Positions 7,858-16,322 of a DNA stretch of 27,259 nt are shown here, one piece after another. How positions within the stretch are numbered: position 1 is the first letter of the stretch; every line of letters begins with the position of its first letter. The position numbers were made by a program, and so were the translations under genes. The notes under the pieces were generated by a model, which saw nothing but the letters and a program-made list of their open reading frames with translations, did not search any database and was not told the origin of the DNA. Origin of the DNA: an uncultured Collinsella sp. (lineage in GTDB: Bacteria; Actinomycetota; Coriobacteriia; Coriobacteriales; Coriobacteriaceae); assembly GCA_938023705.1 (NCBI GenBank), contig CALJDJ010000065.1, forward strand, positions 1-27,259. Reading direction: 5' to 3'.

Positions 7858-8934
7858 CTAGAACTGATTCAAGAAGCGCATATCGCCCGTCATGAGCGTT
7901 CGCAGGTCCGGCAGGTCGTAGCGCAGGGCCGCGACGCGCTCGGCGCCAATACCAAAGGCGAAGCCGGTGTACTTCTCGGGGTCGATGCCGCAGTTGATCA
8001 GGACGTTGGGGTCGACCATGCCGCAGCCCAAGATCTCGATCCAGCCGCTGTGCTTGCAGAAGTTGCAGCCCTTGCCGCCGCACACGTGGCAGCTCACGTC
8101 CACCTCGCAGCTGGGCTCGGTGAAGGGGAAGAAGTGCGGGCGGTAACGCGTCTTGCGATCCTCGCCAAACATGCACTTAACAAAGTAGTCGAGCGTGCCC
8201 TTCAGGTCGCCAAAGGTGATGCCCTCGTCGACGACCAGGCCCTCGATCTGGTTGAACTGCGGCAGGTGGCAGGCATCGGCCGTGTCGGGACGGTAGACGG
8301 TGCCCGGGCAGATCATGTAGATGGGCGGCTTTTGCGACTCCATGGTGTGGATCTGCACGCCCGAAGTCTGGGTGCGCAGCAGCACGTCGGACTCGCCGTG
8401 GGCGTGAGCCTCGGGGTGCGCGACGCTGCCGGGGTTGTTGTCGACCACGTAGAAGGTATCGCGAGCCGAGCGGCTCGGGTGATCCATGGGAGCGTTGAGC
8501 GCGGTGAAGTTGTAGTAAGAGGTGTCGACCATGGGGCCGGACTCGACGGTGTAGCCGATGCCGCAGAAGATGTCCTCGGCCTCCTCGATGATTTGCTTGA
8601 TCAGGTGCTGGTGGCCGATCTGCGGACGGATGCCCGGCAGCGTGATGTCGACGGCGTCGTGCTCGAGTGCGCGCTTGAGGGCGGCGGCCTTCATCTCGGT
8701 GTTTCGCTCGTCGAGCATGCCCTCGATCAGCTGGCGCATCTCGTTGGCGCGCTTGCCCATCACGGGACGATCCTCGGGGGCGAGCTTGCCCATCATGCGC
8801 ATCAAGCCGGTGATACGACCCTTGCGACCGAGCAGCTCAACACGCGCAGCCTCGAGCTTGGCGGCGTCATCGGCGCCTGCGACGAGCTCCTTGGCCTCTT
8901 CCTCGAGTTTGACCAGATCATCAATCAGACTCAT
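7858..8934 (-). CDS. pheS: Phenylalanine--tRNA ligase alpha subunit
   Basis: 358 residues from the ATG at 8934 (MSLIDDLVKLEEEAKELV), preceded by AAAGGGAAG; the open frame extends 61 codons further but into the T-box RNA, so the longer form is rejected. N-terminal coiled-coil tRNA-binding arm (about 1-95), then the class II catalytic domain. Motif 2 region is RYRPHFFPFTEPSCEVDV, a Cys-rich segment CHVCGGKGCNFC is common in this subfamily, and motif 3 is GIGAERVAALRY near the C-terminus. It makes Phe-AMP and Phe-tRNA in complex with PheT. Confidence 0.98.
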   Translation of the reverse strand: MSLIDDLVKLEEEAKELVAGADDAAKLEAARVELLGRKGRITGLMRMMGKLAPEDRPVMGKRANEMRQLIEGMLDERNTEMKAAALKRALEHDAVDITLPGIRPQIGHQHLIKQIIEEAEDIFCGIGYTVESGPMVDTSYYNFTALNAPMDHPSRSARDTFYVVDNNPGSVAHPEAHAHGESDVLLRTQTSGVQIHTMESQKPPIYMICPGTVYRPDTADACHLPQFNQIEGLVVDEGITFGDLKGTLDYFVKCMFGEDRKTRYRPHFFPFTEPSCEVDVSCHVCGGKGCNFCKHSGWIEILGCGMVDPNVLINCGIDPEKYTGFAFGIGAERVAALRYDLPDLRTLMTGDMRFLNQF

Positions 8935-9016
8935 GTCTTCCCTTTCGTCTCTCGCGCATCCACTTGCCGCGGCGGCTGGAGCCACCCGGAGCTGCGGATG
9001 TGCGGCCCGGTTCGGT

Positions 9017-9300
9017 AACAAAAAAACCGCCCTCGGGCATGTGCATTGCCCAAGGACGGTTGAATTCCGCGGTACCACCTTGTTTGACCCGGCGGATGTC
9101 TGGCCCGCCGCGCCCACTCTGTGCCCCTTGTCGCGAGGCTCACGGCTTCCCTACTGGGGCTTCGCCGCCGCTGGCCGCGTGCCCGTTGAGGTCGCTGCTC
9201 GGGAGTGAACGCTTGGCCCTTGTCACCGCAGGAAGGCTCGCAGCCCATGACCTTCCCTCTCTTGCCGGCGACGCGGCGGGCAAAACCCTCTCCGTCAACG
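9017..9300 (-). ncRNA. T-box riboswitch of pheST
   Basis: Read on the minus strand. Stem I base pairs CGTTGA (9300-9295) with TCAACG (9189-9184). A Phe codon TTC at 9209-9207 lies in the 3' side of Stem I where the specifier sits (GCGTTCACT). The T-box motif AAGGTGGTACCGCGG occurs at 9082-9068, followed by the terminator. Uncharged tRNA-Phe would pair with the specifier and the UGG bulge, favour the antiterminator and raise pheST transcription. The specifier assignment is the least certain part, since another TTC occurs nearby in CCTTCC. Confidence 0.93.
9020..9060 (-). terminator. Rho-independent terminator of the T-box
   Basis: Arms ACCGTCCTTGGGCA (9060-9047) and TGCCCGAGGGCGGT (9039-9026) pair along 14 positions with one mismatch, followed by seven U in the RNA. 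Its 5' arm competes with the T-box antiterminator. Confidence 0.93.
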
Positions 9301-9306
9301 CATTGG

Positions 9307-9335
9307 GCTATAGGATAACACATTCTGCGTGTGCA
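9307..9335 (-). promoter_or_regulatory. Promoter of the pheST T-box leader
   Basis: TGCACA (9335-9330), a 17-base spacer and TATAGC (9312-9307) on the minus strand. The predicted start, seven bases on, is about 9300, exactly where Stem I begins; that agreement supports the call although neither hexamer is perfect. Confidence 0.55.
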
Positions 9336-9438
9336 TCGCCGCGTTCCGTTTTGTTCGCACTGGGTACAAGGCAGGTAGCTGTGCAAACTGGCCGCGCGCC
9401 CACCCGAAGCGCTCGGCTCACGAGATCAAGGATATGGT

Positions 9439-11013
9439 ATGGGAAAGAAACTCGATAAGAAGGCCGAGCCTGCAGCGGGCAAGACATCCAAAGGCATGAA
9501 GGTCGATAAGGCCGTCAAAAAATTCCGCAAGCTCGAAGGCAAGCTGTGGACTCGTGAGTACCTGCTCAAGATTGCCGAGTTTGACGGCGCGACCATTGCC
9601 CCCGCCAACGGCGCAGCAGCGCGTGCCGACGCCATGGGCACGCTTGCCGGCGAGCATCACAAGCTGCTGACCAGCGAGAAGTCCGTTGAGCTCGTACGCT
9701 CGTTAGCGCGCGAGACCGTCGCCGGCGGCAAAATCGACGACCCTCAGCTGCTCGACGAGATCCGTGTGCTCGGCCGCGATCAACGTGAGGCCAGTGCCAT
9801 CCCCACCGAAGAAGCCGAGGCCTGGACCAGGCTCACCTGCGAGGCGGACGCCGTGTGGCGCAAGGCCAAGGCAGCCAACGACTGGGCGAGCTTTGAGACC
9901 TATGTGGATAGAATCGTCGCCCAACTTAAGCATCAGGCCGAGCTCATGGACCCCAAGCGCGATCCATACGACGTTTGGCTCGACCAGTACGAGCGCGGCC
10001 TTTCCGCCAAGAGCTTCGACGCGTTTTGCGACGAGGTCAAGGCCACGGTCGTGCCGCTCGTGCACGCCATCGGCGAGCGCGGCCAGCAGCCCGCTGCCGA
10101 CTTCTTGCACGCCCGTGTGCCCGAGGCCGCCCAGCGCGCCATGAGCTTCGACCTCATGAAACTCGTCGGCCTGAACCTGGACGACACCACGCTTGCCTTT
10201 ACCGAGCACCCGTTTAGCGAGGGCTTCTCGGTAGGCGACGCGCGCATCGCCACGCACATCTACGAGGACGACTGCATCTCCAACGTCTACAGCATCATCC
10301 ACGAGGCGGGACACGCCATGTACGAGCTGGGCGTCAATCCTGCCTATGCGCGCACCTGTCTTGAGGGTGGCACCTCCATGGGCATCCACGAGAGCCAGAG
10401 CCGCTTCTTCGAGAACACCGTGGGTCGCAGCCGCGCTTTTATGGGCCCGTTGCTCGAGGTGCTGCGCCGCCACGCACCCGAGGTCTACGGCGACGTCGAC
10501 GAGGACACACTCTACCGCGCCGTGAACATCGCGCAGCCGTCGTTGATCCGTACCGAGGCCGACGAGCTCACCTATCCGCTGCACATTATGGTGCGCTACG
10601 AGATTGAGCGCATGCTGTTTGCCGGCGAGGCCACGGCCAAGGACATCCCCGCGCTTTGGAACCGCTTTATGGAAGAGTACCTGGGCATTCCGGTTCCCGA
10701 CGACACGCGTGGCTGCCTGCAGGATACGCACTGGAGCGGCGGCTCGTTTGGCTACTTCCCCACCTATGCGCTGGGCAGTGCCTACGACGCCATGTTTGTG
10801 CCGGCCATGTGCCGCGACGGCGTCGACCTTACCGGTGCCTGCGCGAGCGGCGATCTGGCACCCGTCCGTGCCTGGCTGGGCGAGCACATTTGGCAGTGGG
10901 GCCGCGCCAAGGACGCACCGGAGCTCATCAAGGGCGCCTGCGGCATGAACTTTGATGCCCGCTACTACTGCAGCTACCTGCAGGACAAGTTCACCACGCT
11001 ATACGAGCTGTAA
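9439..11013 (+). CDS. M32 family metallocarboxypeptidase (carboxypeptidase Taq)
   Basis: 524 residues; the M32 family is about 500. The ATG at 9439 has AAGGA six bases upstream. Family motifs are present in order: HPF (257-259), DARIAT (267-272), the zinc site HEAGH (288-292), third-ligand region GIHESQSR (315-322), IRTEADELTYPLHI (370-383). The enzyme removes C-terminal residues from peptides in the cytoplasm using Zn or Co. A Lys-rich N-terminal extension (residues 1-30) precedes the conserved fold. It is transcribed away from pheST and ends at a strong terminator, so it is probably monocistronic. Confidence 0.95.
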   Translation: MGKKLDKKAEPAAGKTSKGMKVDKAVKKFRKLEGKLWTREYLLKIAEFDGATIAPANGAAARADAMGTLAGEHHKLLTSEKSVELVRSLARETVAGGKIDDPQLLDEIRVLGRDQREASAIPTEEAEAWTRLTCEADAVWRKAKAANDWASFETYVDRIVAQLKHQAELMDPKRDPYDVWLDQYERGLSAKSFDAFCDEVKATVVPLVHAIGERGQQPAADFLHARVPEAAQRAMSFDLMKLVGLNLDDTTLAFTEHPFSEGFSVGDARIATHIYEDDCISNVYSIIHEAGHAMYELGVNPAYARTCLEGGTSMGIHESQSRFFENTVGRSRAFMGPLLEVLRRHAPEVYGDVDEDTLYRAVNIAQPSLIRTEADELTYPLHIMVRYEIERMLFAGEATAKDIPALWNRFMEEYLGIPVPDDTRGCLQDTHWSGGSFGYFPTYALGSAYDAMFVPAMCRDGVDLTGACASGDLAPVRAWLGEHIWQWGRAKDAPELIKGACGMNFDARYYCSYLQDKFTTLYEL

Positions 11014-11037
11014 AGCTAAAGCAACACGCAACGCACA

Positions 11038-11074
11038 GGGGCGCCGCAGGATCTATCCCGCGGCGCCCCTTTTT
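11038..11074 (+). terminator. Rho-independent terminator of the M32 peptidase gene
   Basis: Perfect 10-bp stem GGGGCGCCGC / GCGGCGCCCC with a 12-base loop, followed by TTTTT, 25 bases after the stop codon. Confidence 0.93.
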
Positions 11075-11078
11075 CACC

Positions 11079-11134
11079 TAGCCATTGGGGACGTTCTTTA
11101 ATGACTAGCCGTTTAAGAACGTCCCCAATGGCTA
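11079..11134. repeat. REP-like palindromic element with 20-bp perfect arms
   Basis: Arms 11079-11098 and 11115-11134 are perfect reverse complements containing GGGGACGTTCTT, with a 16-base loop. The GGGGACGTTC/GAACGTCCCC motif recurs in many bacterial intergenic repeats associated with REP-type (Y1) transposases; that link is from memory and no such transposase is in this window. It sits directly after the peptidase terminator. Confidence 0.8.
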
Positions 11135-11164
11135 TTGACGCCAATGTCTTAGCAACGTCAGCGA

Positions 11165-11263
11165 AAACGGCCCCAAGCGAGCAAGGTGACGTGAAATGAA
11201 AGGGCGCTAACCTTCTGGTCGCGCCCTTGAAATTGAACGTCAGACTGCCGCTTGGGGCCGTTT
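11165..11263. repeat. Nested triple inverted repeat
   Basis: Three nested arm pairs: 11165-11179 with 11249-11263 (15 bp, perfect), 11187-11192 with 11237-11242 (TGACGT/ACGTCA), and 11200-11207 with 11221-11228 (AAGGGCGC/GCGCCCTT). Either strand would fold into one long branched hairpin. No coding potential seen. With its neighbours it fills the 290-base gap 11014-11303 between two convergent genes. Confidence 0.75.
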
Positions 11264-11275
11264 GCAGCGTCGAGC

Positions 11276-11305
11276 AGTTACGCGGTTTGGTAAAACCGCG
11301 TAACT
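11276..11305 (-). terminator. glmM: Hairpin at the glmM stop codon
   Basis: Perfect 13-bp arms AGTTACGCGGTTT (11276-11288) and AAACCGCGTAACT (11293-11305) with a 4-base loop. It overlaps the glmM stop codon (11304-11306). It lacks a U-run, so termination is inferred from position and strength. Confidence 0.55.
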
Positions 11306-12635
11306 ACAGAGCCTCGAGTGCGTTGGCGATGCGCTTCATGGCGGCATCGGCGGATGCTTGGTCAGGCGCCTCGGCCAAAACGCGAATCACCGACTCGGTT
11401 CCGCTCTTGCGCACCAGTACGCGGCCCTCGCCCGCCAGCGACGCCTCGGCCTCGGCGACGGCGGCCTGCACGCCCATGTTGCCCAGCGCGGCGTCCTTGT
11501 CCGCCACGCGCACGGCAACCTGCGCCTGCGGCAACAGCTTGCACGGAGCCGTGAGCTGCGAGAGCGTCTCGCGCTCGGCACGAATCACTTCCATCACGCG
11601 CAACGAGGTCATAATGCCGTCGCCCGTGCGCTCGATATCGCCAAAGATCGTATGGCCCGTCTGCTCGCCGCCCAGGCTGTAGCCGCCCTCGCGCATCTTG
11701 GCATACACATGACGGTCGCCCACGCCGCTGGTCACGGCACTCAGACCGGCAAGCTCCAACGACTTGATCAGGCCAAAGTTGCTGGCGATCGTCGGTACTA
11801 CGGTACCGCCCGAAAGGCGACCATGCTTGTTCAGGTACACGCCGCACACGTACAGGATCTGGTCGCCATCGACCACGCGGCCGCGCTCGTCCACGGCCAG
11901 GCAGCGGTCGGCATCGCCGTCATAGGCAAAGCCCACGTCCAAGCCCTGCTCCACCACGTGGCGCTGCAGACGCTCCATATGCGTGGAGCCGCAGTCGACG
12001 TTGATGTTAAAACCATCAGGCGCGGCATTGATCACGCGCACGTCGGCGCCCAGCGCGTCGAACACCGGCTTGGCCACCGAGGACGCCGAGCCGTTGGCGC
12101 AGTCGAGACCGATCTTGACGCCCTGTAGCGAAAAATTCGAACTCGCAATGAGCGAGGCGATATAGCGGTTGCGCCCCTGCATGTAGTCCACCGTGGCGCC
12201 GATGTGGTTGCCCGTGGCCAGCGGCACCTCGCTCTTGCCATCGACGTAGTCCTCGATGAGCTCCAGTACGTCCTCGTCCATCTTAAAACCGTCGCTGTTG
12301 ACGAGCTTAATGCCGTTATCGCAAAACGGGTTGTGGCTCGCACTGATCATGATGCCGCAATCGAAGCAGCCTTCCACGGTCTGATGTGCTACGCCCGGCG
12401 TGGGGATCACGTGCAGCATATAGGCGTCCGCACCGCTCGCGACCAGGCCGCTCACTAGCGCCGCCTCGAACATATAACTCGAGCGACGTGTGTCCTTGCC
12501 CACGATGACGCGCGCCTTGCGCTCGCGGTTGGCGCCGTAATACCAGCCCACAAAACGGCCAATCTTATAAGCGTGCTCTACCGTCAGCCCAACGTTGGCC
12601 TCACCGCGAAAGCCGTCGGTGCCAAAGTACTTCAT
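11304..12635 (-). CDS. glmM: Phosphoglucosamine mutase
   Basis: 443 residues, normal for the family. MKYFGTDGFRGEAN is the GlmM N-terminus. The catalytic phosphoserine loop is SASHNP with Ser100, the Mg loop is DGDADR, the sugar-binding region is GGEQTGH, and the C-terminal phosphate-binding loop is RKSGTES. It converts glucosamine-6-phosphate to glucosamine-1-phosphate on the way to UDP-GlcNAc for peptidoglycan. AAGGAGAG precedes the ATG. It stands alone: a terminator precedes it and a convergent gene follows. Confidence 0.97.
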   Translation of the reverse strand: MKYFGTDGFRGEANVGLTVEHAYKIGRFVGWYYGANRERKARVIVGKDTRRSSYMFEAALVSGLVASGADAYMLHVIPTPGVAHQTVEGCFDCGIMISASHNPFCDNGIKLVNSDGFKMDEDVLELIEDYVDGKSEVPLATGNHIGATVDYMQGRNRYIASLIASSNFSLQGVKIGLDCANGSASSVAKPVFDALGADVRVINAAPDGFNINVDCGSTHMERLQRHVVEQGLDVGFAYDGDADRCLAVDERGRVVDGDQILYVCGVYLNKHGRLSGGTVVPTIASNFGLIKSLELAGLSAVTSGVGDRHVYAKMREGGYSLGGEQTGHTIFGDIERTGDGIMTSLRVMEVIRAERETLSQLTAPCKLLPQAQVAVRVADKDAALGNMGVQAAVAEAEASLAGEGRVLVRKSGTESVIRVLAEAPDQASADAAMKRIANALEAL

Positions 12636-12654
12636 GCGCTCTCCTTACAAAATA

Positions 12655-12681
12655 GGGGCGAACAGATTGCCTGTCCGCCCC
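12655..12681 (-). terminator. Terminator-like hairpin after the DUF4012 gene
   Basis: GGGGCGNACAG pairs with CTGTNCGCCCC (6-bp GC-rich base plus 4 bp, one mismatch). On the minus strand it is followed by TATTTTG. It separates the DUF4012 gene from glmM. Confidence 0.65.
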
Positions 12682-12718
12682 AAAATGGTACTCGATTATC
12701 TGCGCTACCAGAAAAATC

Positions 12719-15031
12719 CTACGCCGACGCGCTGTCGCGAGCCGCCTGGCATGTAGGAGTCTGACGCAGCGTAAGCGGCTTGTCCCCCGCCTCGGCCGAC
12801 GTGGTCAGCGTATATGTGATCGTCGTCGTCTCGCCAGCATGCAGGTCAACGGTGCCCGAATAGAAGGGGATTCCATGCCACGTAGCGGCGCCAAGACCAA
12901 ACTGGGTGCCCTCGACGGTCAGATCAGTAATGTTGCCGCCCGTCGGTGCAAACAACGAGACATTCAGACGCTCGTCGTCGCGCGCTGCATCGGGTGCGCT
13001 CGCCGCGACGTAGTCGGGCAGCTTGCCGGCCTCCTCCTGCGTCATGATGTTCGTCAGGGTAACGGTGATGCGATACGAGCATGTGCCGTCACCGTTCTTG
13101 ATGCCCTGGCCAATCTGCGTATCGGCATTCAGGTACCAGTCGAGCTTGGAGAAGCTCAGGTTGTTAAAGTAGACACCAGCAACGGGATCTTCACTCGGGT
13201 CATCCGGATCGGGCAGCGAGGCGTCGATGTTCATCTGCTTGATAGCGTTCTGCTCGTCATCGTTTTTCATCCACGCGATCAGGCGGCCCTCTTCGGCACC
13301 GCGCTCAACGGCGCTGACAAGCTTCGTAACATCGACATCGCCGATACCGCCAAGGATCTTGTCGAAGGCAGCGCTGGCGACGGATGCAAAGATGCCGTCA
13401 GACTCCTCGACCGGATAGTTCCAGTACACATCGTGCATGAGGACCTTTGCGGCGTTGGTGCCGTCGACAACCGTTCCGTCGGGCAGCGAGACATTACCGA
13501 CGAGGCCCAGCAGATACTGCAGGAACACCGGGTCGATACCCACGACGCCGTCAACGTCCTGCCCATAATGGGACTTCCACAGCGCGGCGACACGCTGCGA
13601 GTTGCGGGGCCAATCGGGCGAATACGCGTTACCAGAGTTGTACAGGTTACTGTGGTCGCCAAACAGTGCCTCGTCCTCTTCGTCGACGCTCTCAACCGCC
13701 TCCTCTTTGCCAAGCGCAATACATGGAACAAACTCGCCAATCGACATCTGGCCGTCGGTGACCGAAATCAGGCCCTGCGAACCGCCAAAGCCGCCGCAGG
13801 CACGAATCTCGACGTTGTTCATGGCGTACACAAGGTAGTTGCGCGTCTGGCCGTTGGCGCCGAGCATCTGCGGAAGGACGGGGGCGACCTTCTCCGCCGC
13901 GTCAACCGCGCCGTTGAGGGTGGCAAAGCCGTCCTTGGCCTTATCGACCAGCTCGGTCACCTGGGAAATATGAGTATCGCCAATGCCCTGGATCTTCTCG
14001 TTGGCGCTCTTGAACACCTTCGAGCTGCTGGAAAGCGAATCGGCAACGGCCTGCAGCGCGGACACGTTAATCATGCCGTCCTGAAACAGCTTGCCGGGCG
14101 TGGCCTGCGAAAGGTTATCGGCCATGGGAACCAGCGCATTGCTCGAGACATCGGACAGGGCGTCGATCATGGTGCGGGCCGCATTGATGTCGCTGCCATA
14201 CACCGGGATAAACGAAACCGCCGTCCACAGCGGGCTCGAGGTCTCCGCCTTCATGCTGTCGCAAAGCTCATCAATCTTCTTCGCGTCGTCAGGCAGCGTC
14301 GAAAAATCGCCCGACGTGACCTTGTCCTTAAGGCCACCGACAATCTCGACAGCCTCCTTCGCTTCGCTCTTTACGGTCTTTGCCGAGTTAAGCAGCATAA
14401 AGCCACTTGCGCCAAGCGCAACGAGAAGCACCGCGACTACAGCGGCAATAATGGCGCCAGTGTGACGCTTTTTGCGCTCGCCCTTGCGATGGCGATGACG
14501 GACCAGACCGTCAGAGGTCGAACTCGACGAAGCGTCGCTACCGTAGTTCAAGCCAAAATCGTAATAATCTTCCTTGGAACCCGAGCCCGCAAACTCGGCA
14601 CCGCTATCATCCAGGCGGGCGAACGTGCCAGTCTCGGAGGCGCCGGTGTAAATCGTGCCAAGGTTACCCGTAAGCCCCGCGCCACCGGCAGAGGGAGTAT
14701 TGTTGGCGGCCTTGCCGGCATTAACGTTGCCGGCGGTATTCGCGGCGTTGGCAGCACCTGCGTTGTTCGCAGGTATCGAAGGGGCCCCGCTCGGCTGCGA
14801 CGTGGAGGTTGCACCGCCCGCAAAGACATTCCCTCTTGCACGGCCGGTCTTTTTTGCCTTTTGAGACTGCTCGTACAGAGCGGTAAACATCGCCGTCTCG
14901 CCCGGGGACACGCGCTTACCGGAACCGCCCTGCCCAGCGCCGCCCGGCGTGCCGGCCTTACCAGCCCCGCTCGGACGCGGCGGAACTGCAGGACGGCCGC
15001 TATCGCTGCCCTTAAAGTGATTACCAGCCAT
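12719..15031 (-). CDS. DUF4012 domain-containing membrane protein
   Basis: 770 residues from the ATG at 15031 (MAGNHFKG), chosen for GAGGA seven bases upstream. Residues 1-180 are a low-complexity Gly/Ala/Ser/Asn cytoplasmic region; a basic stretch (RHRHRKGERKKRH) is followed by one transmembrane helix at about 192-214. The large outer part carries the DUF4012 core (PF13196), including NNVEIRACGGFGGSQG near 405-420. DUF4012 proteins are found in Actinobacteria and Chloroflexi, often near envelope or polysaccharide genes; their activity is unknown. Same strand as the EamA gene upstream but 143 bases away. Confidence 0.82.
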   Translation of the reverse strand: MAGNHFKGSDSGRPAVPPRPSGAGKAGTPGGAGQGGSGKRVSPGETAMFTALYEQSQKAKKTGRARGNVFAGGATSTSQPSGAPSIPANNAGAANAANTAGNVNAGKAANNTPSAGGAGLTGNLGTIYTGASETGTFARLDDSGAEFAGSGSKEDYYDFGLNYGSDASSSSTSDGLVRHRHRKGERKKRHTGAIIAAVVAVLLVALGASGFMLLNSAKTVKSEAKEAVEIVGGLKDKVTSGDFSTLPDDAKKIDELCDSMKAETSSPLWTAVSFIPVYGSDINAARTMIDALSDVSSNALVPMADNLSQATPGKLFQDGMINVSALQAVADSLSSSSKVFKSANEKIQGIGDTHISQVTELVDKAKDGFATLNGAVDAAEKVAPVLPQMLGANGQTRNYLVYAMNNVEIRACGGFGGSQGLISVTDGQMSIGEFVPCIALGKEEAVESVDEEDEALFGDHSNLYNSGNAYSPDWPRNSQRVAALWKSHYGQDVDGVVGIDPVFLQYLLGLVGNVSLPDGTVVDGTNAAKVLMHDVYWNYPVEESDGIFASVASAAFDKILGGIGDVDVTKLVSAVERGAEEGRLIAWMKNDDEQNAIKQMNIDASLPDPDDPSEDPVAGVYFNNLSFSKLDWYLNADTQIGQGIKNGDGTCSYRITVTLTNIMTQEEAGKLPDYVAASAPDAARDDERLNVSLFAPTGGNITDLTVEGTQFGLGAATWHGIPFYSGTVDLHAGETTTITYTLTTSAEAGDKPLTLRQTPTCQAARDSASA

Positions 15032-15067
15032 AAAGAAATCCTCGCAATTGAGTCGCAATGAAAAAGT

Positions 15068-15089
15068 CCATAACGTTACTAGTTTATGG
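15068..15089. promoter_or_regulatory. Inverted repeat upstream of the DUF4012 gene
   Basis: CCATAA and TTATGG separated by 10 AT-rich bases, about 40 bases before the start codon. The position suits an operator or promoter element. I could not pick a convincing -35/-10 pair around it. Confidence 0.3.
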
Positions 15090-15174
15090 CATTTTGAGCA
15101 TCGACAGCTAAACTCCAGACACGGACATCAATTGGCGAAAATGTGGCACAACGCCTTTTCCGTCTTGGCGCCAG

Positions 15175-16197
15175 CTACACCGTCAAAAACACCATCGCGA
15201 TAATCATGGCAAAGCCCGCCAGGTCGGTGGGCAAAAACACCGTTCCCAGCATAAGGGCGCTGGTGATGGTGGCCGAAACCGGCTCCATGGTTCCAAGGAG
15301 GCTCGCGCGCACCGAGCCAATCTCCTTAACGCCCTGCATGTAGAACATATAGGCGAAGAACGACCCCACCACAATAAATATCGCGAGCGCGCCGACACCC
15401 GAGGGGCCGAGCGCCGGCATATGCGCCCACGGCTGGGTAAAGATACTCATCACAATTCCCGCCGAAAGCATGGCCGAGCCCGTGACGACCGGGCTACCGT
15501 ATTTGTTGAGGATTCCGGCAGGGATGATTGCTATGCAGGCACCGCCCACTGCGCACAAAAGGCCCGAGAGCAGGCCCATCGGCGAGATGTTGAGCGTACT
15601 GGGGTCGCCGCCCGTGGCGATCAAAAACGTTCCGCCCAATGCGAGCAAAATGCCAAGAGCCTCGCGCGTGCGCGGCAGTCGATGCGCGGTGACGCAGGCA
15701 TACCCCATGACGACCACCAGCTGCAGGCACTGGAAGACAGTCGCGGTGCCCGCGTTGGTCAGGCGCACGGCTGACAGATAGCAAAGCTGGTTGAACAGCA
15801 GGCCAAAGATCGTAAACAGAATAAGCTGCTTGCGATCGGCGGGGGTAGTCCACAGCTCGATCAAGCGGTCGCGGTCTTTTCTGAGCACAACGAACATAAA
15901 GAGCAGGCCAGCGATAACTTGGCGCACGCTCATCAGCCAAAACGTCTCGATATGGCACACGTCAAAGAGGTAGCTGGCGCTGGTGCCAGAAAAACCCCAA
16001 AACGTACCGCCGGCAAACGCGGCGAGCGTACCCAGGGCCATCTTGCGCGCCTGGGCGTCGTTGAGGCGGTCGCGCCATGCGCGGCGGGTGCTGCGGCTCA
16101 GCTCGTCAGTCCCCTCGGGCACGATAAAATCAGACGCCGCCGTCATCGGTACCGAAGCCCTTTCACGTGCACACTGCGCCGAGCGCTTCTGTTCCAT
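15175..16197 (-). CDS. EamA/DMT-family transporter
   Basis: 340 residues, with a 50-residue polar N-terminus and then about ten hydrophobic helices in two halves, each an EamA repeat: GGTFWGFSGTSASYLF opens the first, and GLLCAVGGACIAIIPAGIL opens the second. The ATG at 16197 has GGGGAGTGGG ahead of it; an internal ATG (MTAASDF) is the alternative start. Family members export or import metabolites such as amino acids, nucleosides or drugs; the substrate here cannot be told. It is likely an independent unit: the preceding operon ends 125 bases upstream, and I see no clear hairpin in between. Confidence 0.85.
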   Translation of the reverse strand: MEQKRSAQCARERASVPMTAASDFIVPEGTDELSRSTRRAWRDRLNDAQARKMALGTLAAFAGGTFWGFSGTSASYLFDVCHIETFWLMSVRQVIAGLLFMFVVLRKDRDRLIELWTTPADRKQLILFTIFGLLFNQLCYLSAVRLTNAGTATVFQCLQLVVVMGYACVTAHRLPRTREALGILLALGGTFLIATGGDPSTLNISPMGLLSGLLCAVGGACIAIIPAGILNKYGSPVVTGSAMLSAGIVMSIFTQPWAHMPALGPSGVGALAIFIVVGSFFAYMFYMQGVKEIGSVRASLLGTMEPVSATITSALMLGTVFLPTDLAGFAMIIAMVFLTV

Positions 16198-16322
16198 CCC
16201 ACTCCCCAGAAATCAATTGGCAACAAAGCGCTCAAACTGTAGCACGAATATTGATACGGAAATGCGGGCGATTCGGAACATCTACGAGCATCCAAATTGC
16301 AGGGACGAAAGGCACCGAAGAG

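Noticed and set aside
8935..9117. 61-codon N-terminal extension of pheS
   Set aside because: It covers the T-box terminator and T-box motif, and the ATG at 8934 has a good ribosome binding site and the conserved PheS start.
12839..15061. 740-codon open frame on the plus strand
   Set aside because: Antisense to the DUF4012 gene; no ribosome binding site and no recognisable domain.
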